Origin: Anaerolineales bacterium
GTDB taxonomy: Bacteria; Chloroflexota; Anaerolineae; Anaerolineales; E44-bin32
DNA: 5,713 bases
Reading direction: 5' to 3'
Assembly (NCBI GenBank): GCA_023144145.1
Contig: JAGLGG010000039.1
Coordinates: 1 to 5,713, forward strand
Shown here: in pieces, positions 1 to 5,093 of the stretch
How the letters are laid out: the number at the start of each line of letters is the position of its first letter
Position numbering within the stretch: the first letter of the stretch is position 1
Program-made: the position numbers and the translations under genes
Notes under the pieces: model-generated
The model's input: the letters and a program-made list of their open reading frames with translations, nothing else
Told to the model about the DNA's origin: nothing
Database searches by the model: none

Positions 1-519
1 GCTTTCACGGGTGAGTTCGTCCAGCGCGGTAAATGGTTCGTCCATTAACCAAACCGAGGCTCCTAAAGCGAGGGTTCTGGCAAGGGCGACGCGCTGCTGC
101 ATTCCACCTGAGAGCGTGAAAGGATGGGAGGATGAGAAATCATCCAGGCCGACCAGGGCCAACAACTCCTCGGGTGTCATCAGTGTGCGCGAGTTTTGGG
201 GGTTGATGTTTTGGGCCAAGGCAACATTGGCATAGACAGTTCGCCAGGGCAGTAATGCCGGTTTCTGCGCCATCCAGGATACCTGTTTCTGGGATGCCAC
301 CTGAATGGGGCTCAATCCATCAAGGATTACCACGCCTGAACTGGCTTCAACCAAACTCGCCAGGATGCGTAAGAGGGTTGATTTCCCACATCCGCTTTGG
401 CCGATAAGGGCAATGAACTCGCCTGATTGGATCTCCAGGTTCACGTCGTCAAGGGCGAGGAGCAAATCACCCTTGGGAATTTTGTACCTATGCGTGAGAT
501 TGGATACTTGAATCCTCAT
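1..519 (-). CDS. ABC transporter ATP-binding protein, NitT/TauT (SsuB/TauB-like) family; 3' end beyond the window
   Basis: This is the cytoplasmic ATPase that powers an importer for a small molecule; relatives serve sulfonates, taurine, nitrate, or thiamine and riboflavin precursors. The 173 residues present contain Walker A GQSGCGKST (40-48), the Q-loop glutamine Q85 in AQKPALLPW, the signature LSGGMQQR (136-143), Walker B VWLMDE (156-161) and the D-loop TALDELTRE. The LPW after the Q-loop and the ALDELTRE ending are typical of the SsuB/TauB group. The H-loop and roughly 80-90 C-terminal residues lie outside the window. The ATG at 519-517 starts 2 bases after the stop of the upstream regulator gene, with a GAGG (534-531) 11 bases before it, so the two are surely co-transcribed and probably translationally coupled. 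No permease or binding-protein gene is visible, so the substrate cannot be read. Family call is firm; substrate is unknown. Confidence 0.93.
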   Translation of the reverse strand, partial: MRIQVSNLTHRYKIPKGDLLLALDDVNLEIQSGEFIALIGQSGCGKSTLLRILASLVEASSGVVILDGLSPIQVASQKQVSWMAQKPALLPWRTVYANVALAQNINPQNSRTLMTPEELLALVGLDDFSSSHPFTLSGGMQQRVALARTLALGASVWLMDEPFTALDELTRES

Positions 520-521
520 CC

Positions 522-1664
522 CTATTCAGACCTCAAGCCGCGCCACCCCTGAACTTTATCGATGCGGATGGCGAACGCACGCCAAGGACGAGCGGCAAGT
601 TCGGTATTGAGAGGCTGGCCCAGGAACCGCTGACTGAGGCGATCCAGAAGTGCGGAGACTCCATGCGGGATGTCGTCCTCCGCCAACAACTGGGCAGAGC
701 CGTGGGCCATAACGCGTCGATGCGGAGGCCAGGGCTCATCCACGGTGAGTGAGACGCGTGGGTCCTCGACCAGATAATCAGCCCACTTCGATCCCGACCA
801 GGCGGCGACGTGGAAATTACCTCCGTCCCATTCGTGCCAAACAGGGATCACGTGCGGGGCGCCGTCGGGTCGAATACATGCCAGACTGGCAACCCAAGGC
901 CCTTGAAGAAAGGATTTTACCTCGTCCTTTTCTAGCGGGGTGGTTGGCTCGATTTTTGAAAGAGCAGGTCCTTGATAGGGAGCGTAAACGGGTGCTCCCA
1001 AACGGTAGGACAGACGTGCAGCCATCTGGCGCATGGCTTCCACATGCCCGAGCATTTCTTCGAGCGTATGCCGGTACTTAGGCGCGCTGAGCAGCAGGGC
1101 GGCGCTCGGGGTATGGCCGTCTTCACAGATTGGAATCGCAAGCTCCAAGGATTCCGCACCAACCTTAAGGTGGACCCCCATTGATCGAACGGTCTCGGAT
1201 GGTGCAGGTGTGAGAATCGAACCCGCGGCGGTGTTTTCTGGGAAAATGGGCTTGTCGGGATCAAAGGCAGTGCGGACGCGATGGGAACTTTCTCTCTGTG
1301 CCAGAATGAGAATGTGTGGTGGGCTGGAAACCGCGAGCGCCAGAGTCTCATCTATCGGTGGCGTGGATGCCTCCTGGAAGAAGGCGCTTAGCAGTTCCTG
1401 GGAATTACTCATTCCGGTACCGCGCCAAGCTAGCAACCGAGGGCCAGGTCGATAGCGTGCGCGCGCACGAGTTTGATCCACATACCCCAGGACCTTCAAG
1501 GTTTGCAGCAGTTCAAAGAGGGTGCTGCGGGATATGTCGAGTCGATCGACGCATTCCTGGGGTGTGAGCCCCCGGGGATTGACCAGTAGAAGCTCCAGCA
1601 ACCCCAGCGTACGTCCGGCCGCAGGGACGGGGAGATCGGTGATGGAAGATTTCATAAAGTCCAT
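522..1664 (-). CDS. IclR-type transcriptional regulator fused to a C-terminal PPOX (pyridoxamine-phosphate-oxidase-like, flavin split-barrel) domain
   Basis: The protein has 380 residues, against about 250 for a normal IclR regulator. Residues 14-80 form the IclR winged helix, with the recognition helix around LDISRSTLFELLQTL and a wing ending in RYRPGPRLL. Residues 85-222 match the IclR ligand-binding domain: the PIFPENTAAGSIL segment corresponds to the family's 'PLHATAAGKALL', followed by LAIPICEDGHTPSAALLLS and a closing helix ending in RLSYRLGA. Residues 244-378 form a PPOX-like barrel: VASLACIRPDGAPHVIPVW, then GSKWADYLVEDPRVSLTVDE and a late AFAIRIDKVQGW strand. Such barrels bind FMN, F420 or haem; binding here is inferred. 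The promoter fits ATG 1664; ATG 1655 (residue 4) is an alternative. Neither has a clear ribosome site. It probably represses itself and the adjoining importer, with the barrel sensing a flavin or B6-type cofactor or acting as an enzyme. Domain calls are strong; ligand and target are guesses. Confidence 0.9.
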   Translation of the reverse strand: MDFMKSSITDLPVPAAGRTLGLLELLLVNPRGLTPQECVDRLDISRSTLFELLQTLKVLGYVDQTRARARYRPGPRLLAWRGTGMSNSQELLSAFFQEASTPPIDETLALAVSSPPHILILAQRESSHRVRTAFDPDKPIFPENTAAGSILTPAPSETVRSMGVHLKVGAESLELAIPICEDGHTPSAALLLSAPKYRHTLEEMLGHVEAMRQMAARLSYRLGAPVYAPYQGPALSKIEPTTPLEKDEVKSFLQGPWVASLACIRPDGAPHVIPVWHEWDGGNFHVAAWSGSKWADYLVEDPRVSLTVDEPWPPHRRVMAHGSAQLLAEDDIPHGVSALLDRLSQRFLGQPLNTELAARPWRAFAIRIDKVQGWRGLRSE

Positions 1665-1694
1665 TATATTGGATTATCGTCCATTATATTGGAT
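1659..1694. repeat. Tandem 16-bp repeats, candidate operator of the IclR-PPOX regulator
   Basis: The plus-strand sequence GTCCATTATATTGGAT occurs at 1659-1674 and again, without mismatch, at 1679-1694. The 20-bp period puts both on the same face of the helix. Each copy is an imperfect dyad with TCCA/TGGA arms around an AT-rich core, a shape in keeping with IclR-family sites. The right copy covers the -10 box and the left copy covers the regulator's start codon (1664-1662). This points to negative autoregulation. Exact repetition is seen; binding is inferred. Confidence 0.6.
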
Positions 1695-1710
1695 GATATT
1701 ATCTTGTCAA
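1683..1710 (-). promoter_or_regulatory. Consensus sigma-70 promoter of the regulator/ABC unit
   Basis: Read on the minus strand, a perfect TTGACA (1710-1705) is followed after 16 bp by a perfect TATAAT (1688-1683). Transcription should start near 1676, leaving a leader of only about 12 bases before ATG 1664, with no ribosome-binding sequence in it. The -10 box sits inside one of two identical repeats, so a bound protein would block polymerase directly. Confidence 0.75.
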
Positions 1711-1780
1711 GAGCTAGAATCCGGTTAGACGAAGGAGCAAATTTTGTGAAATACGCGCAATGGCGTGAAAATAAGAGAGT

Positions 1781-1809
1781 CTAGATATGCGGAAATTCCG
1801 CAGGGCTAG
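1781..1809. repeat. 29-bp dyad symmetry, possible operator or hairpin
   Basis: TGCGGAA and TTCCGCA flank a single central A (1788-1802), giving a perfect 7-bp inverted repeat. Three bases further out on each side, CTAG (1781-1784 and 1806-1809) continues the symmetry about the same centre. It could bind a dimeric regulator for either divergent unit, or form a hairpin in a plus-strand transcript. No T-run follows, so it is not a terminator. Function is unknown. Confidence 0.4.
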
Positions 1810-2022
1810 TTTCGGTCGAGCAAGTTCTTGTTGGTCCAATTCTGGCGGGATTGCGCATAAGCAAATTGCAGTGGGTCTGTAGCAAATCCCAGCGTGTACA
1901 AAATCCCCAAAAATGGTGTGTAACATTCACAGAGTGATTTCGTTGCATTTAATGGCATGGGAGTGAAAATCAATTTATGCTCAGGCTATAACTTTGGGCA
2001 GCCATGCATGGGTAGATAGTCC

Positions 2023-2129
2023 ATAATGAGGCATATTCGGAGGGAATATTTTAAGCCAGGCGAAACGTAATCCTCCCTCATTCTGACATATCATTGTAAT
2101 GGGCTGATCATTTATTGATCAGCTCTTTT
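2023..2129 (+). ncRNA. Candidate structured RNA with possible pseudoknot, ending in an intrinsic terminator
   Basis: Three pairings are visible. AATGAGG (2025-2031) pairs with CCTCATT (2076-2082). Inside it, ATATTC (2033-2038) and GAATAT (2044-2049) form a perfect 6-bp hairpin whose loop is GGAGG (2039-2043). That loop is complementary to CCTCC (2072-2076), which would make a pseudoknot sharing one base with the outer stem. A terminator hairpin follows at once. A weak promoter could lie at TATAAC (1987-1992), giving a transcript of about 130 bases. The segment TCATTGT (2091-2097) can compete for ATAATGA (2023-2029), a possible switch. I do not recognise a known riboswitch or ribozyme class. 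It could be a small RNA or a leader controlling the pilus genes 88 bases downstream. No conservation data are available. Confidence 0.33.
2101..2129 (+). terminator. Rho-independent terminator on the plus strand, upstream of tadE
   Basis: GCTGATCA (2103-2110), a 5-base loop and TGATCAGC (2116-2123) form a perfect 8-bp stem that G-U and G-C pairs at 2102/2124 and 2101/2125 can extend to 10. TTTT follows at 2126-2129. There is no T-run on the other side, so it acts on plus-strand transcripts. As no protein gene precedes it on this strand, it probably ends a small RNA or leader, or blocks read-through into the pilus genes. Confidence 0.6.
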
Positions 2130-2206
2130 CGGGCGCGTGGAACCATTCAGGAAGAGCGCAATAAGATGCGACGATAAATTATCCAAGGTTTTTGAAGGGG
2201 ATGCCT

Positions 2207-2210
2207 AGGA
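2207..2210 (+). promoter_or_regulatory. Ribosome-binding site supporting a GTG start for tadE
   Basis: AGGA lies 7 bases before GTG 2218. An in-frame TAG at 2206-2208 overlaps it, which rules out any earlier start in this frame. The nearby ATGs at 2201 and 2211 are in other frames that soon stop, so GTG 2218 is the best start. Confidence 0.5.
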
Positions 2211-2217
2211 ATGTCGC

Positions 2218-2745
2218 GTGAGATTTGTCATAAGGCATCTTGTGAAAATAAAACCTCTATTCAACGCGAGGGGACCCAGAGGGCAGGGGCTGGTTGAGTT
2301 TGCACTCATCTTGCCGGCGCTTCTCCTCGTTGTTGTAAGCATCATCGACTTTGGCCGCTTGATGTTCACTATTTCCTCAGTCGCTTCTGCCAGCCGAGAT
2401 GCAGCCAGATACGGTGCCTCTGTTGGGGAGGACGCTTCTGGCGTTGCGCATTATCAAGATTGTGCTGGCATTCGAGAAACGATCCAGAGACTCAGCTTCT
2501 TCGTCGAATTGGATGTTCTGATCGAATACGACACTGATGGACCAGGCGGAAATTTGGCTGTTGAGTACTGTCTACCTGGGTTGAGTGTCGATCTCTCATT
2601 TCCTGCAACGTTAGGCAGTCAAATTGTCGTGAAGGCAACGGGTACTTACCGTTCCCTGGTTTTATCCGGTTTTTTCAAACTGCCGGGGATTCCAGTAATT
2701 TCGGAAACCAGGAGGACTATTTTACGAGATATTTTCATCGATTAA
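2218..2745 (+). CDS. tadE: TadE-like minor pseudopilin of a Flp/Tad pilus system
   Basis: The protein has 175 residues: a short basic leader, one hydrophobic helix (about 29-50) and an extracytoplasmic domain. The leader ends in the sequence RG|QGLVEFALILPALLL. A glycine (22) followed by glutamate at +5 (E27) and an aromatic residue is the prepilin-peptidase motif known for Tad pilins and pseudopilins. The stretch DFGRLMFTISSVASASRDAARYGA (in two parts, residues 44-67) is the hallmark of the TadE family. Two cysteines (82 and 118) could form a disulfide outside the cell. It is the first gene of a tadE-tadE-tadG run and is separated from the next by 102 bases without a clear terminator. It likely acts in assembly or as a minor part of an adhesion pilus anchored in the inner membrane. 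Family is clear; TadE versus TadF cannot be fixed. Confidence 0.87.
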   Translation: MRFVIRHLVKIKPLFNARGPRGQGLVEFALILPALLLVVVSIIDFGRLMFTISSVASASRDAARYGASVGEDASGVAHYQDCAGIRETIQRLSFFVELDVLIEYDTDGPGGNLAVEYCLPGLSVDLSFPATLGSQIVVKATGTYRSLVLSGFFKLPGIPVISETRRTILRDIFID

Positions 2746-2847
2746 TTCGGTCGAGACGTGATTCTTCAAGTCTTGGAGGGTGTGCCCCGCGTAATTCGCA
2801 GAACCTAACCGGTTGAACATAAAAATCAATCTGAGAAAAGGTGGAAG

Positions 2848-3255
2848 ATGAGTGGCTTCCGTAAAGAGAATGGTCAAGGCTTTGTAGAGTTTGCAGTTGG
2901 AATTACTTTCTTATTGATTTTACTGGCAGGCATACTTGATCTAGGTCGTGCATATTTTTCTTACATTGCACTACAAGATGCGGCTCAGGAAGGGGCCTCT
3001 TATGCCTCCATCGCCCCAACCGATATTACGGGTATCCGTGAGCGGGTTCGAGCGACTTCCAGCGGCCCGATCGATTTCCTACCGTTCGATGACAGCCAGA
3101 TCACGGTCCAATTTCTTGGAGGATTTTGTACAGGCAGTGGCGTCAAGGTGACAGTTCAGATCGATTTCCGGCTTGTGGCGCCTTTTTTCAGCGGCAACTC
3201 CCTAGCGCTTTCGGCTGAGGCAACAGACACGATTCTACAAGATTCTTGTGGATGA
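2848..3255 (+). CDS. tadE: Second TadE-like pseudopilin
   Basis: This 135-residue protein repeats the design of its upstream neighbour in shorter form. The leader is only nine residues, giving NG|QGFVEFAVGITFLL with glutamate at +5 (E14). The membrane helix spans about 16-38 and is followed by DLGRAYFSYIALQDAAQEGASYAS, read in two parts, the TadE-type amphipathic segment. Two cysteines (94 and 134) may pair. ATG 2848 is preceded by AAGGTGG (2838-2844), a good ribosome site. Its stop overlaps the start of the tadG-like gene as ATGA (3252-3255), a sign of coupled translation and joint assembly. Similar lengths and motifs but low identity to the first copy suggest an old duplication or a TadE/TadF pair. 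It is probably processed by a prepilin peptidase coded elsewhere. Confidence 0.87.
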   Translation: MSGFRKENGQGFVEFAVGITFLLILLAGILDLGRAYFSYIALQDAAQEGASYASIAPTDITGIRERVRATSSGPIDFLPFDDSQITVQFLGGFCTGSGVKVTVQIDFRLVAPFFSGNSLALSAEATDTILQDSCG

Positions 3256-4613
3256 CAAGACTTTGGAAAGATATGGTGGATAGGATGAAGGTGATCTCTA
3301 CGGAATCGGGACAGTCTCTCGTTCTGATTGTATTGATGATCGTCGGTTTAATCGGTTTTGCCGCGCTGGCAATTGATGGTGGGATGCTCCTTGCAGAGCG
3401 ACGCAGGGCGCAAAACGCGGCTGATGCAGGTGTGATGGCGGCTGCGCTGGCAAAAATTCAAGTGAAGAACTTGTTCACAACCGCGCTTCAGAGAGCGGCC
3501 AGTAATGGCTTTGGGACAGTAGAAGGCGCATGTAGCCCTGACGGCCCGGATTGTCTTGTGGGAACTGGAGAACTGTGGACCGTTCAGGTGAGTACCCCGC
3601 CGCGCACTGGGGACTTTGCCGGCGATAGCGATTATATACAAGTGAACATCACGTCTGAGGTGAATACGGCGTTGGCGCATATGGTGTTCACTGGACCATT
3701 GCAAACAACCGTTGAGGCCGTATCAAGGGTGTGGCCGGAAGTACGATTAGCCGCCGGCCATGCATTATACGCGGCCACGGAGCACGATTGCAAAGGTGTC
3801 TGGTTCTCTGGTACCGGCGACACAACGATTACGGGGGGAAATATCTTCTCCAACTCAGACGCCGATGATAAAAACTGCAATTCCGGAGTGCAGGACGGGG
3901 CTGGTTACGTTAGTGTAGAAGACCCACACGAGATATTAGTCGTCGGCACGTTCGATGAGGGGGGATCGGGGTCGGTCACTCCTTCTCCGCAGACCGGAGT
4001 CCCGCACGACCCTTTGAGGAGCGTGCCCCGACCCGATTGTTCGGATTTTACGGAGGATAAGGGTGCGGTGCGCATCAACGCAGGGGAAATTGTGAGCTTG
4101 GTTCCCGGTAGATATGAAAGTATTACCTTCAGCACACCTGATTCTGTCGTGAAACTGAGTCCGGGGATGTACTGTATATATGGGGACAAAGGGTTCTCGG
4201 GAAATGGTGGAAATGTTGTTGTAGATGGCCCGGCAGACGGACCTGGCGTGATGATTTACCTGCAGCGAGGCCCATTCAACTTGGGGGGCAGTACGGTTGT
4301 TAATCTTTTTGCAGAACCGACGGAGAACGTCCTCATCGATCCATCAGGAAATGATTGGAAAGGCATGTTGATCTACGTAGACCCCGAGAATGACTCTGAG
4401 GTTAAGATCACTGGGAACTCCGGATCAAACTACTCAGGTACGATATTTGCGCCCTCGTCAGATTGTATTATAGAGGGTACCGGAGATAGCATCGGACTTA
4501 TTTCGCAAGTGATCTGCTATACGGTTAAGATCACGGGTACTGCCGAGGTTAACATCACATACGACGAAAGCTTGGGCTACGATGTCCCTGCGGCAATTGA
4601 TTTGGTGAAGTAA
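3252..4613 (+). CDS. tadG: TadG-like pilus assembly protein with a long beta-helix-like extracellular domain
   Basis: From ATG 3252 the protein has 453 residues. Near the N-terminus, SGQSLVLIVLM starts a membrane helix (about 22-43), and AIDGGMLLAERRRAQNAADAG (in two parts, 40-60) is the standard TadE/G-like motif. The +5 glutamate of the pseudopilins is missing (G|QSLVL), so it is probably an anchored, uncleaved protein. About residues 166-438 are rich in Gly, Asn, Thr and Ser, with short recurring strands such as TTITGGNIFSNSD, KGMLIYVD, VKITGNSGSNYSGTIFAPSSD and VKITGTAEVNITYD. This suggests a right-handed beta-helix or similar repeat fold outside the cell. No metal-binding MIDAS motif of a von Willebrand A domain was found. 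Eight cysteines (94, 101, 180, 209, 263, 308, 405, 422) may form disulfides. It overlaps tadE by ATGA. It may tie the pilus to the envelope or act in adhesion. Start is uncertain. Confidence 0.85.
   Translation: MTRLWKDMVDRMKVISTESGQSLVLIVLMIVGLIGFAALAIDGGMLLAERRRAQNAADAGVMAAALAKIQVKNLFTTALQRAASNGFGTVEGACSPDGPDCLVGTGELWTVQVSTPPRTGDFAGDSDYIQVNITSEVNTALAHMVFTGPLQTTVEAVSRVWPEVRLAAGHALYAATEHDCKGVWFSGTGDTTITGGNIFSNSDADDKNCNSGVQDGAGYVSVEDPHEILVVGTFDEGGSGSVTPSPQTGVPHDPLRSVPRPDCSDFTEDKGAVRINAGEIVSLVPGRYESITFSTPDSVVKLSPGMYCIYGDKGFSGNGGNVVVDGPADGPGVMIYLQRGPFNLGGSTVVNLFAEPTENVLIDPSGNDWKGMLIYVDPENDSEVKITGNSGSNYSGTIFAPSSDCIIEGTGDSIGLISQVICYTVKITGTAEVNITYDESLGYDVPAAIDLVK
3275..3280 (+). promoter_or_regulatory. 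Alternative ribosome-binding site inside the tadG 5' end
   Basis: GGTGGA stands 4 bases before ATG 3285, much like the GGTGGA in front of the second tadE. ATG 3252 has no clear site of its own and would rely on coupling through the ATGA overlap. A start at 3285 would remove 11 residues, leaving a short MKVISTESGQ leader more like that of the second tadE. Both remain possible. Confidence 0.35.
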
Positions 4614-4838
4614 TCACCTCCATGTTTCATCTTCAATAAACGTCCGCACCAGCAACTGCAGAGCAATTGCGCTCAACTCTTCAAGCACAATTAATTACCA
4701 GTAAGATGATAATTTCTTCCTCCTATCACCCATCGATCCAATAGAGTAAACAAGACCTCTGACATTTCCTTGGAGCACTGTATTCTGAGTTGACATTCCC
4801 CGAGATCACAACGGCGACATGTTTTACGGATAAATATG

Positions 4839-4873
4839 ACCGACTAAGGTCAACTAGCTAGTGTTAAGTCGGT
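4839..4873. repeat. Nested inverted repeat in the region before the response regulator
   Basis: ACCGACT (4839-4845) pairs with AGTCGGT (4867-4873). Near its centre lies the perfect 10-bp palindrome ACTAGCTAGT (4853-4862), whose centre is off by 1.5 bases from that of the outer arms. It might be a protein site upstream of the regulator's promoter. Evidence is only symmetry. Confidence 0.3.
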
Positions 4874-4905
4874 ATGGTTTGACATCATTCTCTTGAAAAT
4901 GTAAG

Positions 4906-4933
4906 TTGCGGAAAGTGAATCCTGCTTTATACT
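4906..4933 (+). promoter_or_regulatory. Weak promoter candidate for the response regulator gene
   Basis: TTGCGG (4906-4911) lies 16 bp before TATACT (4928-4933). The -10 word matches the consensus at five of six positions, the -35 word at only three. If used, it gives a leader of about 150 bases that contains the 4988-5019 hairpin. Confidence 0.25.
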
Positions 4934-4987
4934 CACTCAGTTGATAATTAGGTTTAGCAACTAAAAATTGGTCTGAGGAGGCGCAAA

Positions 4988-5019
4988 CAAACAATACCAG
5001 ACAAAATTGGTGTTGTTTG
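4988..5019 (+). other. 11-bp hairpin in the leader of the response regulator
   Basis: CAAACAATACC (4988-4998) pairs along its full length with GGTGTTGTTTG (5009-5019), with one G-U pair and a 10-base loop. No T-run follows, so it is not an ordinary terminator. It could stabilise the messenger or be a post-transcriptional control site, or act as a dyad in DNA. Pairing is seen; role is inferred. Confidence 0.35.
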
Positions 5020-5081
5020 AGGGCTGAACGGATACCGTGCTTCACGAGCTTGAATCGTTGTAGCCAACAATTTTACAAATC

Positions 5082-5088
5082 AAGGGAG
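5082..5088 (+). promoter_or_regulatory. Ribosome-binding site of the response regulator
   Basis: AAGGGAG lies 5 bases before ATG 5094 and fixes the start. The receiver domain begins a few residues later, in line with the usual family start. Confidence 0.7.
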
Positions 5089-5093
5089 TGTGC

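Larger units (their letters stand above)
1665..2217. other. Divergent intergenic region between the regulator and the pilus genes
   Basis: No convincing protein gene lies in these 553 bases. From left to right they hold the minus-strand promoter and its repeats, a 29-bp dyad, a candidate structured RNA and a plus-strand terminator hairpin. Just before the first pilus gene there is a short GATAA-A-TTATC dyad (2173-2183). No good -35/-10 pair was found directly in front of the pilus genes, so their start of transcription is not clear. Confidence 0.6.
4614..5093. other. AT-rich 480-bp intergenic region, no gene recognised
   Basis: No believable protein or RNA gene was found between tadG and the response regulator. 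A 5-bp hairpin (GGTGA 4604-4608 with TCACC 4614-4618, the tadG stop codon in its loop) lacks a T-run and is a poor terminator. Further in are an imperfect dyad (4839-4873), a weak promoter candidate (4906-4933) and an 11-bp hairpin (4988-5019). Several TTGACA-like words (4790, 4879) lack matching -10 boxes. Confidence 0.55.

Noticed and set aside
932..1351. Long minus-strand ORF within the regulator gene, with plus-strand ORFs such as 1033-1455
   Set aside because: Shadow frames of the IclR-PPOX gene, whose domain matches span the same bases.
1714..1926. Minus-strand ORF of 70 codons upstream of the IclR-PPOX gene
   Set aside because: No recognisable family or ribosome site, and it runs through the 29-bp dyad; its end also lies beside the -35 box of the regulator promoter.
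2051..2070. AAGCCAGG word resembling part of a cobalamin-riboswitch box
   Set aside because: The rest of the cobalamin, FMN, TPP and cyclic-di-GMP riboswitch signatures is missing, so no known class can be claimed.
3246..3251. TTG 3246 as the start of the tadG-like gene
   Set aside because: TTG is a rarer start with no ribosome site; ATG 3252 with the ATGA overlap, or ATG 3285 with GGTGGA before it, fit better.
4604..4618. Hairpin over the tadG stop codon as a terminator
   Set aside because: The stem has only 5 bp and no run of T follows it.
4790..4884. TTGACA words at 4790 and 4879 as promoters
   Set aside because: No acceptable -10 box lies 15-19 bp downstream of the first; the second has only a poor TGTAAG at 15 bp.
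4854..5045. Minus-strand ORF of 63 codons before the response regulator
   Set aside because: No ribosome site, no recognisable motif, AT-rich composition, and it overlaps the probable leader and hairpin of the plus-strand gene.
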